DNA of 41,400 bases, taken from the NCBI GenBank assembly GCA_038200305.1, contig JBBPYD010000196.1:1-41400 (forward strand), given 5' to 3'. A model generated the notes under the pieces. That model was not told the DNA's origin. It saw only the letters and a list, made by a program, of their open reading frames with translations, and ran no database searches. A program made the translations under genes and the position numbers. This stretch comes from JANXXV01 sp038200305 (GTDB lineage: Bacteria; Acidobacteriota; Terriglobia; Bryobacterales; Bryobacteraceae). Shown one piece after another: positions 16,888-25,212 of the stretch; the first letter of the stretch is position 1; every line of letters begins with the position of its first letter.

Positions 16888-16916
16888 TTTACATTAGCAA
16901 GTAACCGGCATATACT
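16888..16916 (+). promoter_or_regulatory. Sigma70-type promoter for a leaderless lipoprotein gene
   Basis: TTTACA (16888-16893), a 17-bp spacer and TATACT (16911-16916) form a near-consensus promoter. The -10 ends 6 nt before ATG 16923, so the predicted start site is the A of the start codon. The gene has no Shine-Dalgarno, which fits a leaderless mRNA. Confidence 0.65.
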
Positions 16917-16922
16917 TTGCTT

Positions 16923-17495
16923 ATGAAAGACCTGATTGTGCTTGCGATAATCAGTCTCTTCCTCTCTGGCTGCGGCGATTCTCCCACCACTCCTTTGGGG
17001 AAAGCGGCGGCGCATGGAACAGAGGCGGACATCGAAGCGTTGCTCAAGGATGCAAGTGCCGGTGAAATTCAGGGTGCTCTGATTTCAGCCGCGCGCGCCG
17101 GAAATAAGGCTGGAATTCCTCTGCTGATCGCAGCGGGGGCCGATCCAAATCAACCAGCCGGAGTCAATTCGTGGCCGCCGCTGATGCACGCCATTCACAA
17201 GAATCGGATCGGCACGGCCGAGGCCCTGATTGACCTTGGAGCGAAGGTCAATCACACACAATCGAACGGCGATACACCGCTAATGATGGCGGCCGGATAC
17301 GGCTACACGGATATCGTCCGGATGCTGTTAGAGAAAGGCGCCGATCCGGCTATGCGCACGGATGCGGGCATCACCGCGCTCGACCTCGCAATCACCGGTG
17401 TTGGCGATATCGACCGCTTCACGATTGGCAAATGTCAGACTGACACTGTGAAGGTCCTGCTGGAAGCCGGAAGCGCGCATACTCCACGGCCATAG
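16923..17495 (+). CDS. Ankyrin-repeat lipoprotein
   Basis: A 190-residue lipoprotein. The signal MKDLIVLAIISLFLSGC ends in a lipobox (LSGC) with Cys17 as the lipidation site. About four to five ankyrin repeats follow, e.g. GIPLLIAAGADPNQPAG, GTAEALIDLGAKVNHTQSNG, DTPLMMAAGYGYTDIVRMLL and VKVLLEAGS, which would form a protein-binding solenoid at the membrane surface. Start ATG 16923 is favoured over TTG 16917 because it gives a clean signal peptide and fits the promoter. It is divergent from tyrS (70 bp). Partner unknown. Confidence 0.85.
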   Translation: MKDLIVLAIISLFLSGCGDSPTTPLGKAAAHGTEADIEALLKDASAGEIQGALISAARAGNKAGIPLLIAAGADPNQPAGVNSWPPLMHAIHKNRIGTAEALIDLGAKVNHTQSNGDTPLMMAAGYGYTDIVRMLLEKGADPAMRTDAGITALDLAITGVGDIDRFTIGKCQTDTVKVLLEAGSAHTPRP

Positions 17496-17549
17496 CCGGC
17501 ACCGGTTCTATGTTTCGCGATATGCTGAACCACTACGTCCGAATACAAC

Positions 17550-19412
17550 ATGCTCACTTGCTTACTGACGATCGCGTTTCTAGTGACGCTGCCGGGAACT
17601 CAACCTCTTACTGAAACGGGCGACCTCTGGGTAAAAATGCTCGAAGGCATTGAACGTTACCTGGATCGGGCGCTCGCCACAAACCAGCCGGCGCCCACTA
17701 CGCCAGATACTATACGGATTCTGATCGGGGCCGTCGACCCCAGGATTCCGTTCACCGATCTAGATACAAAACCATACGCCCTCAATATCGAATCAGCCCG
17801 ATGGCCCGTACTCAAAGGCGTCGATGCGGAAGGAGTACTGCTCACTCCCAAGGGAGCGCCCACTTCTTATGTGATCGCCATTCCCGATGCCGGCATGAGT
17901 CCCGAATCGCTCGCTTCCCGTCTGAACGAGCCGCACAGCAAGGTTCTGATTCCAGTCATCATCGACCGCAACAGCACCTGGTCCGGCAACCCGCGCATCA
18001 AGATGACGAACCAGAGCCATCGCGAGTTCATTTACCGCATGGCTTATCAGGCGGGCCGCCACATCATCGGATACGAGGTGCAGAAGGTGCTCGCCGCTGT
18101 CGATTACTTCGCCAAGGCTAGGCCGCCTTTGCCGATCCGGGTGATTGGCTATGGAGAAGGCGCAATCATCGCCCGATACGCCGCGGCGATCGATGCCCGG
18201 ATCGCCAGTACATCGCTCTACGACTACCCCGATCTGAACGTGCCGTTCTGGCGCCAGCCGATTGACCGGAACATCTGGTCCATCCTGAAACAGAAGATGC
18301 CGGCGCCGGTTTCGATGTCCGCTCCGGCATCGGCGCATCTCCCGATCCCCGAACTCCCCGCGGATCAAGCCGCCGCCCGCATGCACCGGCAGTTCGATCA
18401 ACTCGTCGAGTACACCCAAACCCTGATCCGCATTTCGCCTCTGCGCCGCCGCGAGTTCTGGGCCAAAGCGGACGCGTCGTCCATAGAGAAGTGGAACGCG
18501 ACCACCGGCCCGTACCGCCGCTACTTTTATGAAGAGATCATCGGCAAGCTCCCCGATCCCTCAGAGCCGATGTCTGCCCGAACGCGCCGCGTTTACGACA
18601 ACCCCAAGTTCACTGGTTATGAGGTTGTCCTCCCCGTCTGGCCCGATGTCTTCGCTTCGGGCATTTTGCTTGTCCCGAAGGATCTCAAAGCCGGCGAGCG
18701 CCGGCCTGTTGTGGTCACCCAACACGGACTCGCGGGACAACCGAAAGACGTCATCGAATCGACTAATGCCCGCGCTGAAGGCTTCTATCATCAGTTCGGG
18801 GCTAAGCTCGCCGAGAAGGGATACATCGTCTATGCTCCACAAAACCCGTACATTGGTGACGAGCGTTTCCGGCTGATCGTCCGGCGTGCCAATCCACTCA
18901 AGCTGACGCTGTTCTCATTCATCACCGGCCAGCATCAACGGACCGTCGATTGGTTATCGACACTGCCCTTCGTCGATGCATCGCGTATCGGATTCTACGG
19001 ACTCTCGTACGGCGGAAAGACCGCTATTCGCGTTCCGCCGTTGATCGAGAAGTACGCGGTCGTCATCTGTTCCGGCGACTTCAACGAATGGATCTGGAAG
19101 ACAACCAGTGTGGAGGAGCCGTTCAGCTACATGTTCACTAGCGAGTACGAAATCGGGGAGTTCAACCTGGCGAACACCTATAACTACGCCGAACTCGCCA
19201 GCCTCATTGCCCCCCGTCCGTTCATGGTGGAACGCGGCCACAACGACCAAGTGGGCATTGACGAATGGGTCGCCTATGAATACGCCAAGGTCCGCCGCTT
19301 CTATGCCGCACTCGGGATCCCGGAGCGGACCGCGATTGAATTCTTCCAAGGCCCCCACACCATTCACGGCGTAGGGACCTTCGAATTCTTAGATAAGCAT
19401 TTACGGCCGTAG
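17550..19412 (+). CDS. Secreted tandem alpha/beta hydrolase (esterase/peptidase-like)
   Basis: A 620-residue exported protein with a short hydrophobic N-terminus. It looks like two alpha/beta-hydrolase halves. In the first half the nucleophile elbow reads GYGEG, with Glu203 where Ser is expected, so this half is probably not catalytic. In the second half GLSYGG has Ser486 as nucleophile, with a likely acid in RGHNDQVGIDEW and His in GPHTIHG. Between them VVTQHGLAGQPKD marks the start of the second fold. Similar proteins are annotated as dienelactone-hydrolase or acetyl-xylan-esterase-like; substrate unknown. No clear Shine-Dalgarno precedes the ATG. It overlaps the convergent downstream gene by 12 bp. 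Confidence 0.8.
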   Translation: MLTCLLTIAFLVTLPGTQPLTETGDLWVKMLEGIERYLDRALATNQPAPTTPDTIRILIGAVDPRIPFTDLDTKPYALNIESARWPVLKGVDAEGVLLTPKGAPTSYVIAIPDAGMSPESLASRLNEPHSKVLIPVIIDRNSTWSGNPRIKMTNQSHREFIYRMAYQAGRHIIGYEVQKVLAAVDYFAKARPPLPIRVIGYGEGAIIARYAAAIDARIASTSLYDYPDLNVPFWRQPIDRNIWSILKQKMPAPVSMSAPASAHLPIPELPADQAAARMHRQFDQLVEYTQTLIRISPLRRREFWAKADASSIEKWNATTGPYRRYFYEEIIGKLPDPSEPMSARTRRVYDNPKFTGYEVVLPVWPDVFASGILLVPKDLKAGERRPVVVTQHGLAGQPKDVIESTNARAEGFYHQFGAKLAEKGYIVYAPQNPYIGDERFRLIVRRANPLKLTLFSFITGQHQRTVDWLSTLPFVDASRIGFYGLSYGGKTAIRVPPLIEKYAVVICSGDFNEWIWKTTSVEEPFSYMFTSEYEIGEFNLANTYNYAELASLIAPRPFMVERGHNDQVGIDEWVAYEYAKVRRFYAALGIPERTAIEFFQGPHTIHGVGTFEFLDKHLRP

Positions 19413-19823
19413 TGCCTGTGCCAGGTCGTCATCGGTGACCGGGCGATAGATCGTCTTGGCCGATGCGCGCTCCACGCCCTTTGCGGACACGGGGACAATC
19501 GCGCTGGCGAGAAACTTCCCGTTCAAAGAAGAGGCAACGGAAATGATCCACGCGCCTCCTTCCGGCAGCTTGCCTTTGATGGCGTGCATCCCAGGTGTGG
19601 AGAGGTCCACCACTTCGAGCGGTATCGACTTCCTCTTGCCCTCCACCTTGCCCTCGGCAGTGGCCGAGAATATTGCGTGCTCCGGATCGTGACAACCCGC
19701 CGCACGAACAACGGCCAGCGCGTCTTTCGCTTTTGGATCGTTATTCGCCGCAGGATTGCCGAACTCAAGCCACATCATGCCTGCCAGCAGCGGCGTCATC
19801 ATGACTGCCGCTGCGCTGGCCAT
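19401..19823 (-). CDS. Small exported protein of unknown function, probable N-terminal frameshift
   Basis: A 140-residue protein with a hydrophobic N-terminus (ASAAAVMMTPLLAGMMWLEF) followed by a soluble domain with AAGCHDPEHAIFSATAEGK and GGAWIISVASSLNGK; I do not recognise a function. The annotated start, ATG 19823, has no ribosome site. An ATG at 19848 has a perfect AGGAGG 10 nt upstream but lies in another frame, reading MKTRTNLI before diverging. Removing one base near 19823-19826 would join them into a natural signal sequence (MKTRTNLIMASAAAV). I therefore suspect a 1-bp indel, or a sequencing error. The gene lies just downstream of the aldo/keto reductase and may be in its operon. Confidence 0.6.
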   Translation of the reverse strand: MASAAAVMMTPLLAGMMWLEFGNPAANNDPKAKDALAVVRAAGCHDPEHAIFSATAEGKVEGKRKSIPLEVVDLSTPGMHAIKGKLPEGGAWIISVASSLNGKFLASAIVPVSAKGVERASAKTIYRPVTDDDLAQALRP

Positions 19824-19896
19824 CTATCAGGTTGGTTCTTGTCTTCATAGGGAACCGTCCTCCTTCGCTGGGCAAGACGGTTCCCGCTACAAAGTG

Positions 19897-20865
19897 TTAA
19901 CCGGCGACTCCGTCGGTGTGCGGAACGATGCGGGCCTGTGTGGTATTCCGTTTCCAATCTTCCAGTGCCGGTCCTTTGAACTTTTCGGCGCGCGCGCGGA
20001 GTTTCGCACTTTCGTCGCCGGTCAAGGGCTTGAACTGCTGGGCGATCCGCACATCGTCTTCAATCTGCCCGATGGTTGTGCAGCCCAGAGCCAGGCAGTG
20101 AATTGGCAGGCTCAGCACGTAACTCAAGCACTCTTTCAGATTGAGCGAGTGGAGCAGTTTCGAATTCGCCGTGCTCTTCATTCCTTGGATGCCCATGCCG
20201 CGCTCTACCGCGATGGGAAGCACCAGTTTCTCAAAACTGAGGTACCCAGGATCGGCGGGATTCAGCGGCATCAGAATAGTGTCGTACTTGTCGTATGCCT
20301 TCAGCATGGCCAGATGTACATGCGGATCGTGATGCCCGGTGAAGCCGATGAAGCGGCACTTACCCGCTTTCTTCGCTGCCTCAAACGCCTCGATTGCGCC
20401 GCCTGGAGCGAAGATCTCCTCCACTTCTTTCATCTCGCTGACCTGATGAATCTGCCAGAGATCGACGTGGTCCGTCTTCAAGGCACGCAGCGATTTCTCC
20501 AAATCCGCTTCCGCGCCCTTGCGGGAACGCTCCGGCGACTTGGTGGTTAGGAAGATGTTTTTGCGCACCGGCGGCAACACGTCGCCGTAGACTTCCTCCG
20601 ACCGGCCGCCCCAATAGATCCGGGCGGTATCGAAGTAGTTGATGCCCAAATCGTAGGCCCGTTGCGTGATGGCTTTGGCATCTTCATAGCTGCACATGGG
20701 AAAGCGTCCGCCGGCCTGTCCGATGATGGTCAGCTTCTCGCCGGTCTTCCCAAACGTGCGCTTGGGAATATCGCCCGCCTTCACCGCCGCGCTGGCCCCG
20801 CCTTGAGAAGACAGCGCTAAACCGGCCATGCCTGCCGCACTACCGAAAAAGGTTCTCCGTTGCAT
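19897..20865 (-). CDS. Tat-exported aldo/keto reductase
   Basis: A 322-residue NAD(P)H-dependent oxidoreductase of the AKR superfamily. It begins with a Tat-type signal, RRTFFGSAAGMAGLALS, and a cleavage region near ASA. The catalytic tetrad is visible: Asp79 (NYFDTARIY), Tyr84, Lys109 (FLTTKS) and His140 (LWQIHQ). The barrel ends with the cofactor-binding ALGCTTIGQIEDD. A strong AGGAGG sits 6 nt before the ATG. Tat export of a folded nicotinamide-dependent enzyme is notable; many acidobacterial AKRs of this type carry such signals. Substrate unknown. Confidence 0.92.
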   Translation of the reverse strand: MQRRTFFGSAAGMAGLALSSQGGASAAVKAGDIPKRTFGKTGEKLTIIGQAGGRFPMCSYEDAKAITQRAYDLGINYFDTARIYWGGRSEEVYGDVLPPVRKNIFLTTKSPERSRKGAEADLEKSLRALKTDHVDLWQIHQVSEMKEVEEIFAPGGAIEAFEAAKKAGKCRFIGFTGHHDPHVHLAMLKAYDKYDTILMPLNPADPGYLSFEKLVLPIAVERGMGIQGMKSTANSKLLHSLNLKECLSYVLSLPIHCLALGCTTIGQIEDDVRIAQQFKPLTGDESAKLRARAEKFKGPALEDWKRNTTQARIVPHTDGVAG

Positions 20866-20898
20866 AACGTCCTCCTGGTGCTGTTACTTTATCTCAAT

Positions 20899-22116
20899 TT
20901 AATGGATGGTGCGGGTCTTCCTGTTCATATAATCCATCAACAAATACTGGCCCAGGTTGAGCGGCGTGGAGAAGTAAGCCTTTCCACGGCAAAGCTCGGT
21001 CACCTTCTGCACGAACTGGACTAACCCATAATCGCTGGCCAACATGAAAGTGTTGATTAAAATTCCCTGTTTCTTGCAGCGGCTCACTTCTTCCAGCGTC
21101 CGGCTGATCACCAATGGATCCAAGCCAAACGCGTTCTTGTACACGCGTCCATCATCCAGCGTCAGTGCGGAAGGCTTTCCATCCGTGATCATGACGATCT
21201 GCTTCATGTCTTTCTTTTCCTGGTTTAACAACCGCTGCGCCAGAATCAGACCGTCCCGCGTGTTCGTGTAATACGGCCCCACCTGCACACGCGCCAACTC
21301 GGAAACCCGAAGCTCCTCCGCCGAATCGTGGAACAGAACCAGGCGCAGACTGTCACCCGGATACTGCGTCCGGATCAGGTGCGCCAACGCCATGGCAACC
21401 TTCTTGGCCGGCGTGAACCGGTCCTCGCCGTACAGAATCATGCTGTGACTGCAATCCAGCATCAAGACCGTGGCGCAGGAGCTCTGGTACTCCGACTGAT
21501 GCACGTGAAGGTCGGAGTACTCCAGGTTCAGAGGCACCTGAACGCCTTCGCGCTTCATCGCAGAGAACAGGGTCTCACTGACGTCCAGGTTCAGCACATC
21601 GCCGAACTCATATTGCTTCGGTGCGCCGCTCGCCTCAACACCAGTCGCCATATCGCGCGTATCATGGGCGCCAAAACTCGACTTGCCCAAACTGCCCAGC
21701 AGATCCTTCAACGTTTTGAAGCTCAGGAAGTCAACCGACTTATCGGTGATCTCCACCTTCACATCTCGCGGCTCCGCATCTTGCCCTTCGCCCTTCTGGT
21801 CAACCGTCACATAGCCGTCTTCGGCGAGCTTCTGCACCAGCCGGTTGACCAGCTTGTTAAACTCCTCCGCGGACATCTTTTCAAGCTGATCGGCCATCTG
21901 CTGGGCTTGCCGCTCATCAAACAGACTGCCTTCCCGCAACGCCCGTTCAATCGCTTCCTTCAGATCTTCGAGCGACTGCTGGTTCATCTCGTTGAACTGC
22001 ATGTACTGGTTGCTGAACCCGCTTTGCAGAAAGAACTCCGACAGCGCCTTTATCAGATCTTCCGAAGTGATACCCAGGTCGTCACCGGTGTAGCGCGAGT
22101 AGTTAATCCACTTCAC
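20899..22116 (-). CDS. VWA-domain protein, partner of the MoxR-type ATPase
   Basis: A 405-residue protein. The first about 130 residues are helical and charged. A von Willebrand A domain occupies about 213-395, with an intact metal-ion-dependent adhesion site: Asp221-Cys-Ser223-His-Ser225 in LMLDCSHSM, TNTRDGL and ITDGKPS. VWA proteins of this sort act with AAA+ ATPases of the MoxR/Mg-chelatase-I class to remodel or insert cofactors into client proteins. GTG 22116 is preceded by GAGG 8 nt away, in the 9-bp gap after the ATPase stop, so the genes are coupled. Client unknown; nothing here points to chlorophyll or cobalamin synthesis. Confidence 0.88.
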   Translation of the reverse strand: MKWINYSRYTGDDLGITSEDLIKALSEFFLQSGFSNQYMQFNEMNQQSLEDLKEAIERALREGSLFDERQAQQMADQLEKMSAEEFNKLVNRLVQKLAEDGYVTVDQKGEGQDAEPRDVKVEITDKSVDFLSFKTLKDLLGSLGKSSFGAHDTRDMATGVEASGAPKQYEFGDVLNLDVSETLFSAMKREGVQVPLNLEYSDLHVHQSEYQSSCATVLMLDCSHSMILYGEDRFTPAKKVAMALAHLIRTQYPGDSLRLVLFHDSAEELRVSELARVQVGPYYTNTRDGLILAQRLLNQEKKDMKQIVMITDGKPSALTLDDGRVYKNAFGLDPLVISRTLEEVSRCKKQGILINTFMLASDYGLVQFVQKVTELCRGKAYFSTPLNLGQYLLMDYMNRKTRTIH

Positions 22117-22125
22117 TATGACGCC

Positions 22126-23634
22126 TCAATTGAACTGCTTGCGCGAACTCGGACGGCGGTAATCTTCCGGATCGGGGCCGCTCTCCCGTTCCCGCTTTCG
22201 TTCCTTCTCACCAGCGGTGAAGCCCAGTTCCTCACTGCGGTTGATGCGCCGGTGAGCGTACAGGCCCTCCAACAGAAATTCACCGGCTGAGGCACGGACC
22301 GCATCGGGTTCATTCTCGCTCAAGCCGAGTTTGCCGGTGCGTTCCATCAGGCCCTGGATACCGCCGAGTTCGCCGACCATCTTCGCTGAATCAAGCGATT
22401 CATCCAGGCGAATCGATCCACCCATCTCAAACCATCGAGTGATCTGCGAGACGTTCACGCCGTCGAAATAGGTGTTGTACACCTTACCTACGGCGGTGCG
22501 GATCAACTCCCGCGCCACAAAGTCGCCGCCTTTCAACTCGCCTTCATACTCCAGTTCGAGTTTTCCGGTCATTGACGGCAGTGCCGCATAAATATCGAGC
22601 ACCCTGGGGACCGCAAGATCCTCGCCGGCTTTCAATGCGCGCCGTTCCGCATTGGAAACGGCGCTCTCTAGCACGGAGATGGGGAGCCGTTGGGATACGC
22701 CCGAGCGCTTATCGACCTTCTTGTCCTCACGGGCAAGGAACGCGACTTGTTCGATCACTTCTCGGATGTACCCAGGGATGGAAACCCGCATCGACGAGTT
22801 CCGGCTGGTCCATGCCTCCTGATTCGTGATCTCCAAACCTTGCTCGATGGTGAGGGGGTAATGCGTCCGGATCTCACTGCCGATCCGGTCCTTGAGCGGT
22901 GTAACGATCTTGCCGCGCGCGGTGTAATCTTCGGGATTGGCAGTGAAGACCAGCATCAAATCCAGAGGCAATCGTATGGGATAGCCTTTGATCTGCACAT
23001 CGCCTTCCTGCATGATGTTGAACAGACCAACCTGAATCTTGCCTGCAAGGTCAGGCAGTTCATTCACGGCGAATATGCCGCGATTAGCGCGCGGCAGCAA
23101 GCCGTAGTGAACTGTCAATTCATCGGAGATATTCTGTCCGCGCCGCGCGGCCTTGATGGGATCGATATCGCCGATCATATCGGCGATGGTCACATCCGGC
23201 GTCGCGAGTTTCTCGACGTACCGCTCCCCGGGAGTGAGGAATGCAATGGGAGTTTCCTCCCCCATCTCAACAATCAGTTCCTTGCAGCGTTTGCAAATGG
23301 GCGCGTATGGATTATCGCGGATTTCACATCCGGCGATGTACGGTATCGCGTCGTCCAGCAGAGTAGTTAATAACCGGATGATCCGCGTTTTCGCCTGTCC
23401 GCGCAGTCCCAGAAGAATGAAATTATGGCGGGAGAGAACTGCGTTGACGATTTGCGGAGTGACGGTGTCCTGGTAACCGACGATACCGGGAAACAACGAT
23501 TGCCGCGTACGAAGCCGGCATATCAGATTGTTTCGAAGTTCGTCTTTGACGCTACGGTGAGCGAGCCGTTCTTCGGTGAAACCGCTCTGGCGCAAGGAAC
23601 CCAACGTTCGGGGGAAATCAAGCAGTGTAGGCAT
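22126..23634 (-). CDS. MoxR/magnesium-chelatase-I-like AAA+ ATPase
   Basis: A 502-residue AAA+ ATPase of the magnesium chelatase subunit I/MoxR clade. Walker A is GLRGQAKT (76-83). The Walker B region reads GIFAVNELPDL, with Asn191 where Asp is usual; I believe this is normal in this sub-branch but could not check. A cysteine cluster, Cys103, Cys114 and Cys117 (CEIRDNPYAPICKRC), suggests a metal-binding insert. TANPEDYTARGKI is sensor 1. I start at ATG 23634 because AGGAGG lies 11 nt upstream; a longer frame to 23664 adds 10 residues. TACAAT at 23677-23682 (minus) is a possible -10. It forms an operon with the VWA gene. Confidence 0.88.
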   Translation of the reverse strand: MPTLLDFPRTLGSLRQSGFTEERLAHRSVKDELRNNLICRLRTRQSLFPGIVGYQDTVTPQIVNAVLSRHNFILLGLRGQAKTRIIRLLTTLLDDAIPYIAGCEIRDNPYAPICKRCKELIVEMGEETPIAFLTPGERYVEKLATPDVTIADMIGDIDPIKAARRGQNISDELTVHYGLLPRANRGIFAVNELPDLAGKIQVGLFNIMQEGDVQIKGYPIRLPLDLMLVFTANPEDYTARGKIVTPLKDRIGSEIRTHYPLTIEQGLEITNQEAWTSRNSSMRVSIPGYIREVIEQVAFLAREDKKVDKRSGVSQRLPISVLESAVSNAERRALKAGEDLAVPRVLDIYAALPSMTGKLELEYEGELKGGDFVARELIRTAVGKVYNTYFDGVNVSQITRWFEMGGSIRLDESLDSAKMVGELGGIQGLMERTGKLGLSENEPDAVRASAGEFLLEGLYAHRRINRSEELGFTAGEKERKRERESGPDPEDYRRPSSRKQFN

Positions 23635-23786
23635 CGTGCCTGCCACCTCCTTTCTTTCAAACACCAGCTATGGGCGATTGTATCATTCACCGCCGGAGCA
23701 ACCCTCACACCACGGTTAGAACAGCGCTTAAAACCGCGGACTCCACCGGTTGCATTCATGTGATAGGTTATCTGGCAGAAATCAAG

Positions 23787-24635
23787 ATGACCAAAGAACT
23801 GCCGGAGATCGATTTTCAGCGCTTTTGGCGCAGATTGCAGCAGATCGGGTTGAACGCTTATGAAGCGCGGTCGTACCTGGTGCTGGTGGGACACCCGCGT
23901 TTCAAGGCCCTGGAATTGGCCGCGCGGTCTCATGTGCCGAGGCAGAAGATCTATGAGGTGCTGGACAGCCTGATAGAAAAAGGCTTTGCGCAAGTGGTGC
24001 AGGAGAAAACGAAACTGTTCTCCGCTGTGGAGCCTGCGCTGGCCATCCCCAGTTATCTCGCCCGCCGTGGCGAGTCGCTGCAGCAGGAGCTCACCGAGCA
24101 AGCCCGCTTTGCGGGTGGACTGGTGGAGGATCTGAACGTCGCCTATTCGGAAGGCCAGGGAGGGCGGGGAACTCTCGATTATCTGCGTATCGTCAGCGAG
24201 CCCGGGCAGACCGCATCGCAGTACCGGCGCATGCTGTCGGAAGTGCAGTTCGAGTATCTCGAATTTTCGCGCCCACCTTATGCGGTGGATCCACTGGATG
24301 AGCAGTTGGTGAAACAGGCGCGTTTGCGGGGTGTTTCGTGCCGGTTGTTGTTTGAAAGCAAGACGGTGGACGGCGTCCATGAACAGCGAATGGAGGAATA
24401 CAAGACCATTGGCGTGGAGGTTTGCCGTGCCGAGGCTCTTCCGATGAAACTGGCGCTGTTTGATGGGCATCATGGCATGATCGCTTTACTGGACCCGGTG
24501 ATCACGAAACCAAGCTGGACCTCTCTGTTGTTCGATCATACGGGCTTTGCCGAGGGGATGAAGGGCTTGTTTGAAGACCACTGGCGGCGGGCGGCGCAGA
24601 TGCAGGCTGCTGCTGAATTGGGACAGACGGCGTGA
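23787..24635 (+). CDS. TrmB-family transcriptional regulator
   Basis: A 282-residue regulator with an N-terminal winged helix of the TrmB type (about 10-85): LQQIGLNAYEARSYLVLVG, then VPRQKIYEVLDSLIEKGFAQ. The C-terminal part (about 110-270) is the effector-binding region of TrmB-like proteins (ALPMKLALFDGHHGMIALLDP). In archaea TrmB senses sugars; bacterial members are largely unstudied. I chose ATG 23787 because the upstream 39 codons are not family-like. It is divergent from the MoxR-VWA operon, which it may control. Its 3' end lies antisense to the next gene for 134 bp. Confidence 0.8.
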   Translation: MTKELPEIDFQRFWRRLQQIGLNAYEARSYLVLVGHPRFKALELAARSHVPRQKIYEVLDSLIEKGFAQVVQEKTKLFSAVEPALAIPSYLARRGESLQQELTEQARFAGGLVEDLNVAYSEGQGGRGTLDYLRIVSEPGQTASQYRRMLSEVQFEYLEFSRPPYAVDPLDEQLVKQARLRGVSCRLLFESKTVDGVHEQRMEEYKTIGVEVCRAEALPMKLALFDGHHGMIALLDPVITKPSWTSLLFDHTGFAEGMKGLFEDHWRRAAQMQAAAELGQTA

Positions 24636-25212
24636 GCGGCGCGGCGGACGTATCCGGGTTTTCGGCGGATTGCGGAACAGAACGGATTTCCGGGGCGGGT
24701 GCGGCGGATTGCGAAACAGAACGAATCCGGGTTGACTGAATTTTGGTTAGCTCACGGACTGCGCGGTAGTAGGAGCGCTCTATAGTAGTCTCATAGCGGC
24801 CCAGCTTGGCGAAGACCTTGTCATTTTTGGTGTAGGCCATTGCCAGGTATGATCCCCGCACCATTTCATCCTTGGGTGCTTCCGGCAGATCGAAGTCGCG
24901 GATGAGATTTAGAAGTCCACTGGAGAAACTTCCGCTCTCCATGGAGCGGGCGCGGAGAAGCCGCCAAAAGTTTTCGGCGATTTGATTGACGAGAAGTTCT
25001 TCCTGTATTGTGGCTGGGGCGTAATCGCTAAGCAGCGAGTCGCGGAGCTCCTCGTAGAAATTCAAGTCTTCGCCTGGTAGTACGACGTGAAGGCGGGATG
25101 CGAGGCCGTGACGGATCGCGTTTACTCTGACTGCTTCCTTGCCAGCTTTGGTCATCTGATGTGGGCCGGATGCATTGCGCCGGTTCGCTTCAATCTGACG
25201 GACTGATGCCAT
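24502..25212 (-). CDS. RHGL-type protein of unknown function
   Basis: A 236-residue protein. The first about 150 residues match a family common in Acidobacteria and Planctomycetes: NRRNASGPHQMTKAGKEAVRVN, then AIRHGLASRLHVVLPGED, then LLVNQIAENFWRLLRARSME. It has no assigned function. The C-terminal about 75 residues are low complexity (Pro/Ser/Ala/Gln) with an internal 13-residue repeat, IRSVSQSAAP and IRSVPQSAEN. This tail is encoded antisense to the TrmB gene for 134 bp and may be a recent extension. GAGGAG about 9 nt before ATG 25212 supports the start. Confidence 0.75.
   Translation of the reverse strand: MASVRQIEANRRNASGPHQMTKAGKEAVRVNAIRHGLASRLHVVLPGEDLNFYEELRDSLLSDYAPATIQEELLVNQIAENFWRLLRARSMESGSFSSGLLNLIRDFDLPEAPKDEMVRGSYLAMAYTKNDKVFAKLGRYETTIERSYYRAVRELTKIQSTRIRSVSQSAAPAPEIRSVPQSAENPDTSAAPLTPSVPIQQQPASAPPAASGLQTSPSSPRQSPYDRTTERSSLVS
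24663..24725. repeat. Short direct repeat within the RHGL gene tail
   Basis: Two 24-bp copies, 24663-24686 and 24702-24725, share all but two bases and start 39 bp (13 codons) apart, so they encode the repeated IRSV-QSA segment. A slippage or unequal-recombination origin is likely. Confidence 0.7.

Noticed and set aside
19756..20550. 264-residue open frame on plus
   Set aside because: It is antisense to the aldo/keto reductase, which has a clear fold, catalytic tetrad and ribosome site.
21328..22290. 320-residue open frame on plus
   Set aside because: Antisense to the VWA gene, whose metal site and spacing are conserved; the frame shows no family motif.
23523..24473. 316-residue open frame on minus
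   Set aside because: Antisense to the TrmB gene and the start of the MoxR gene; composition is typical of a shadow frame.
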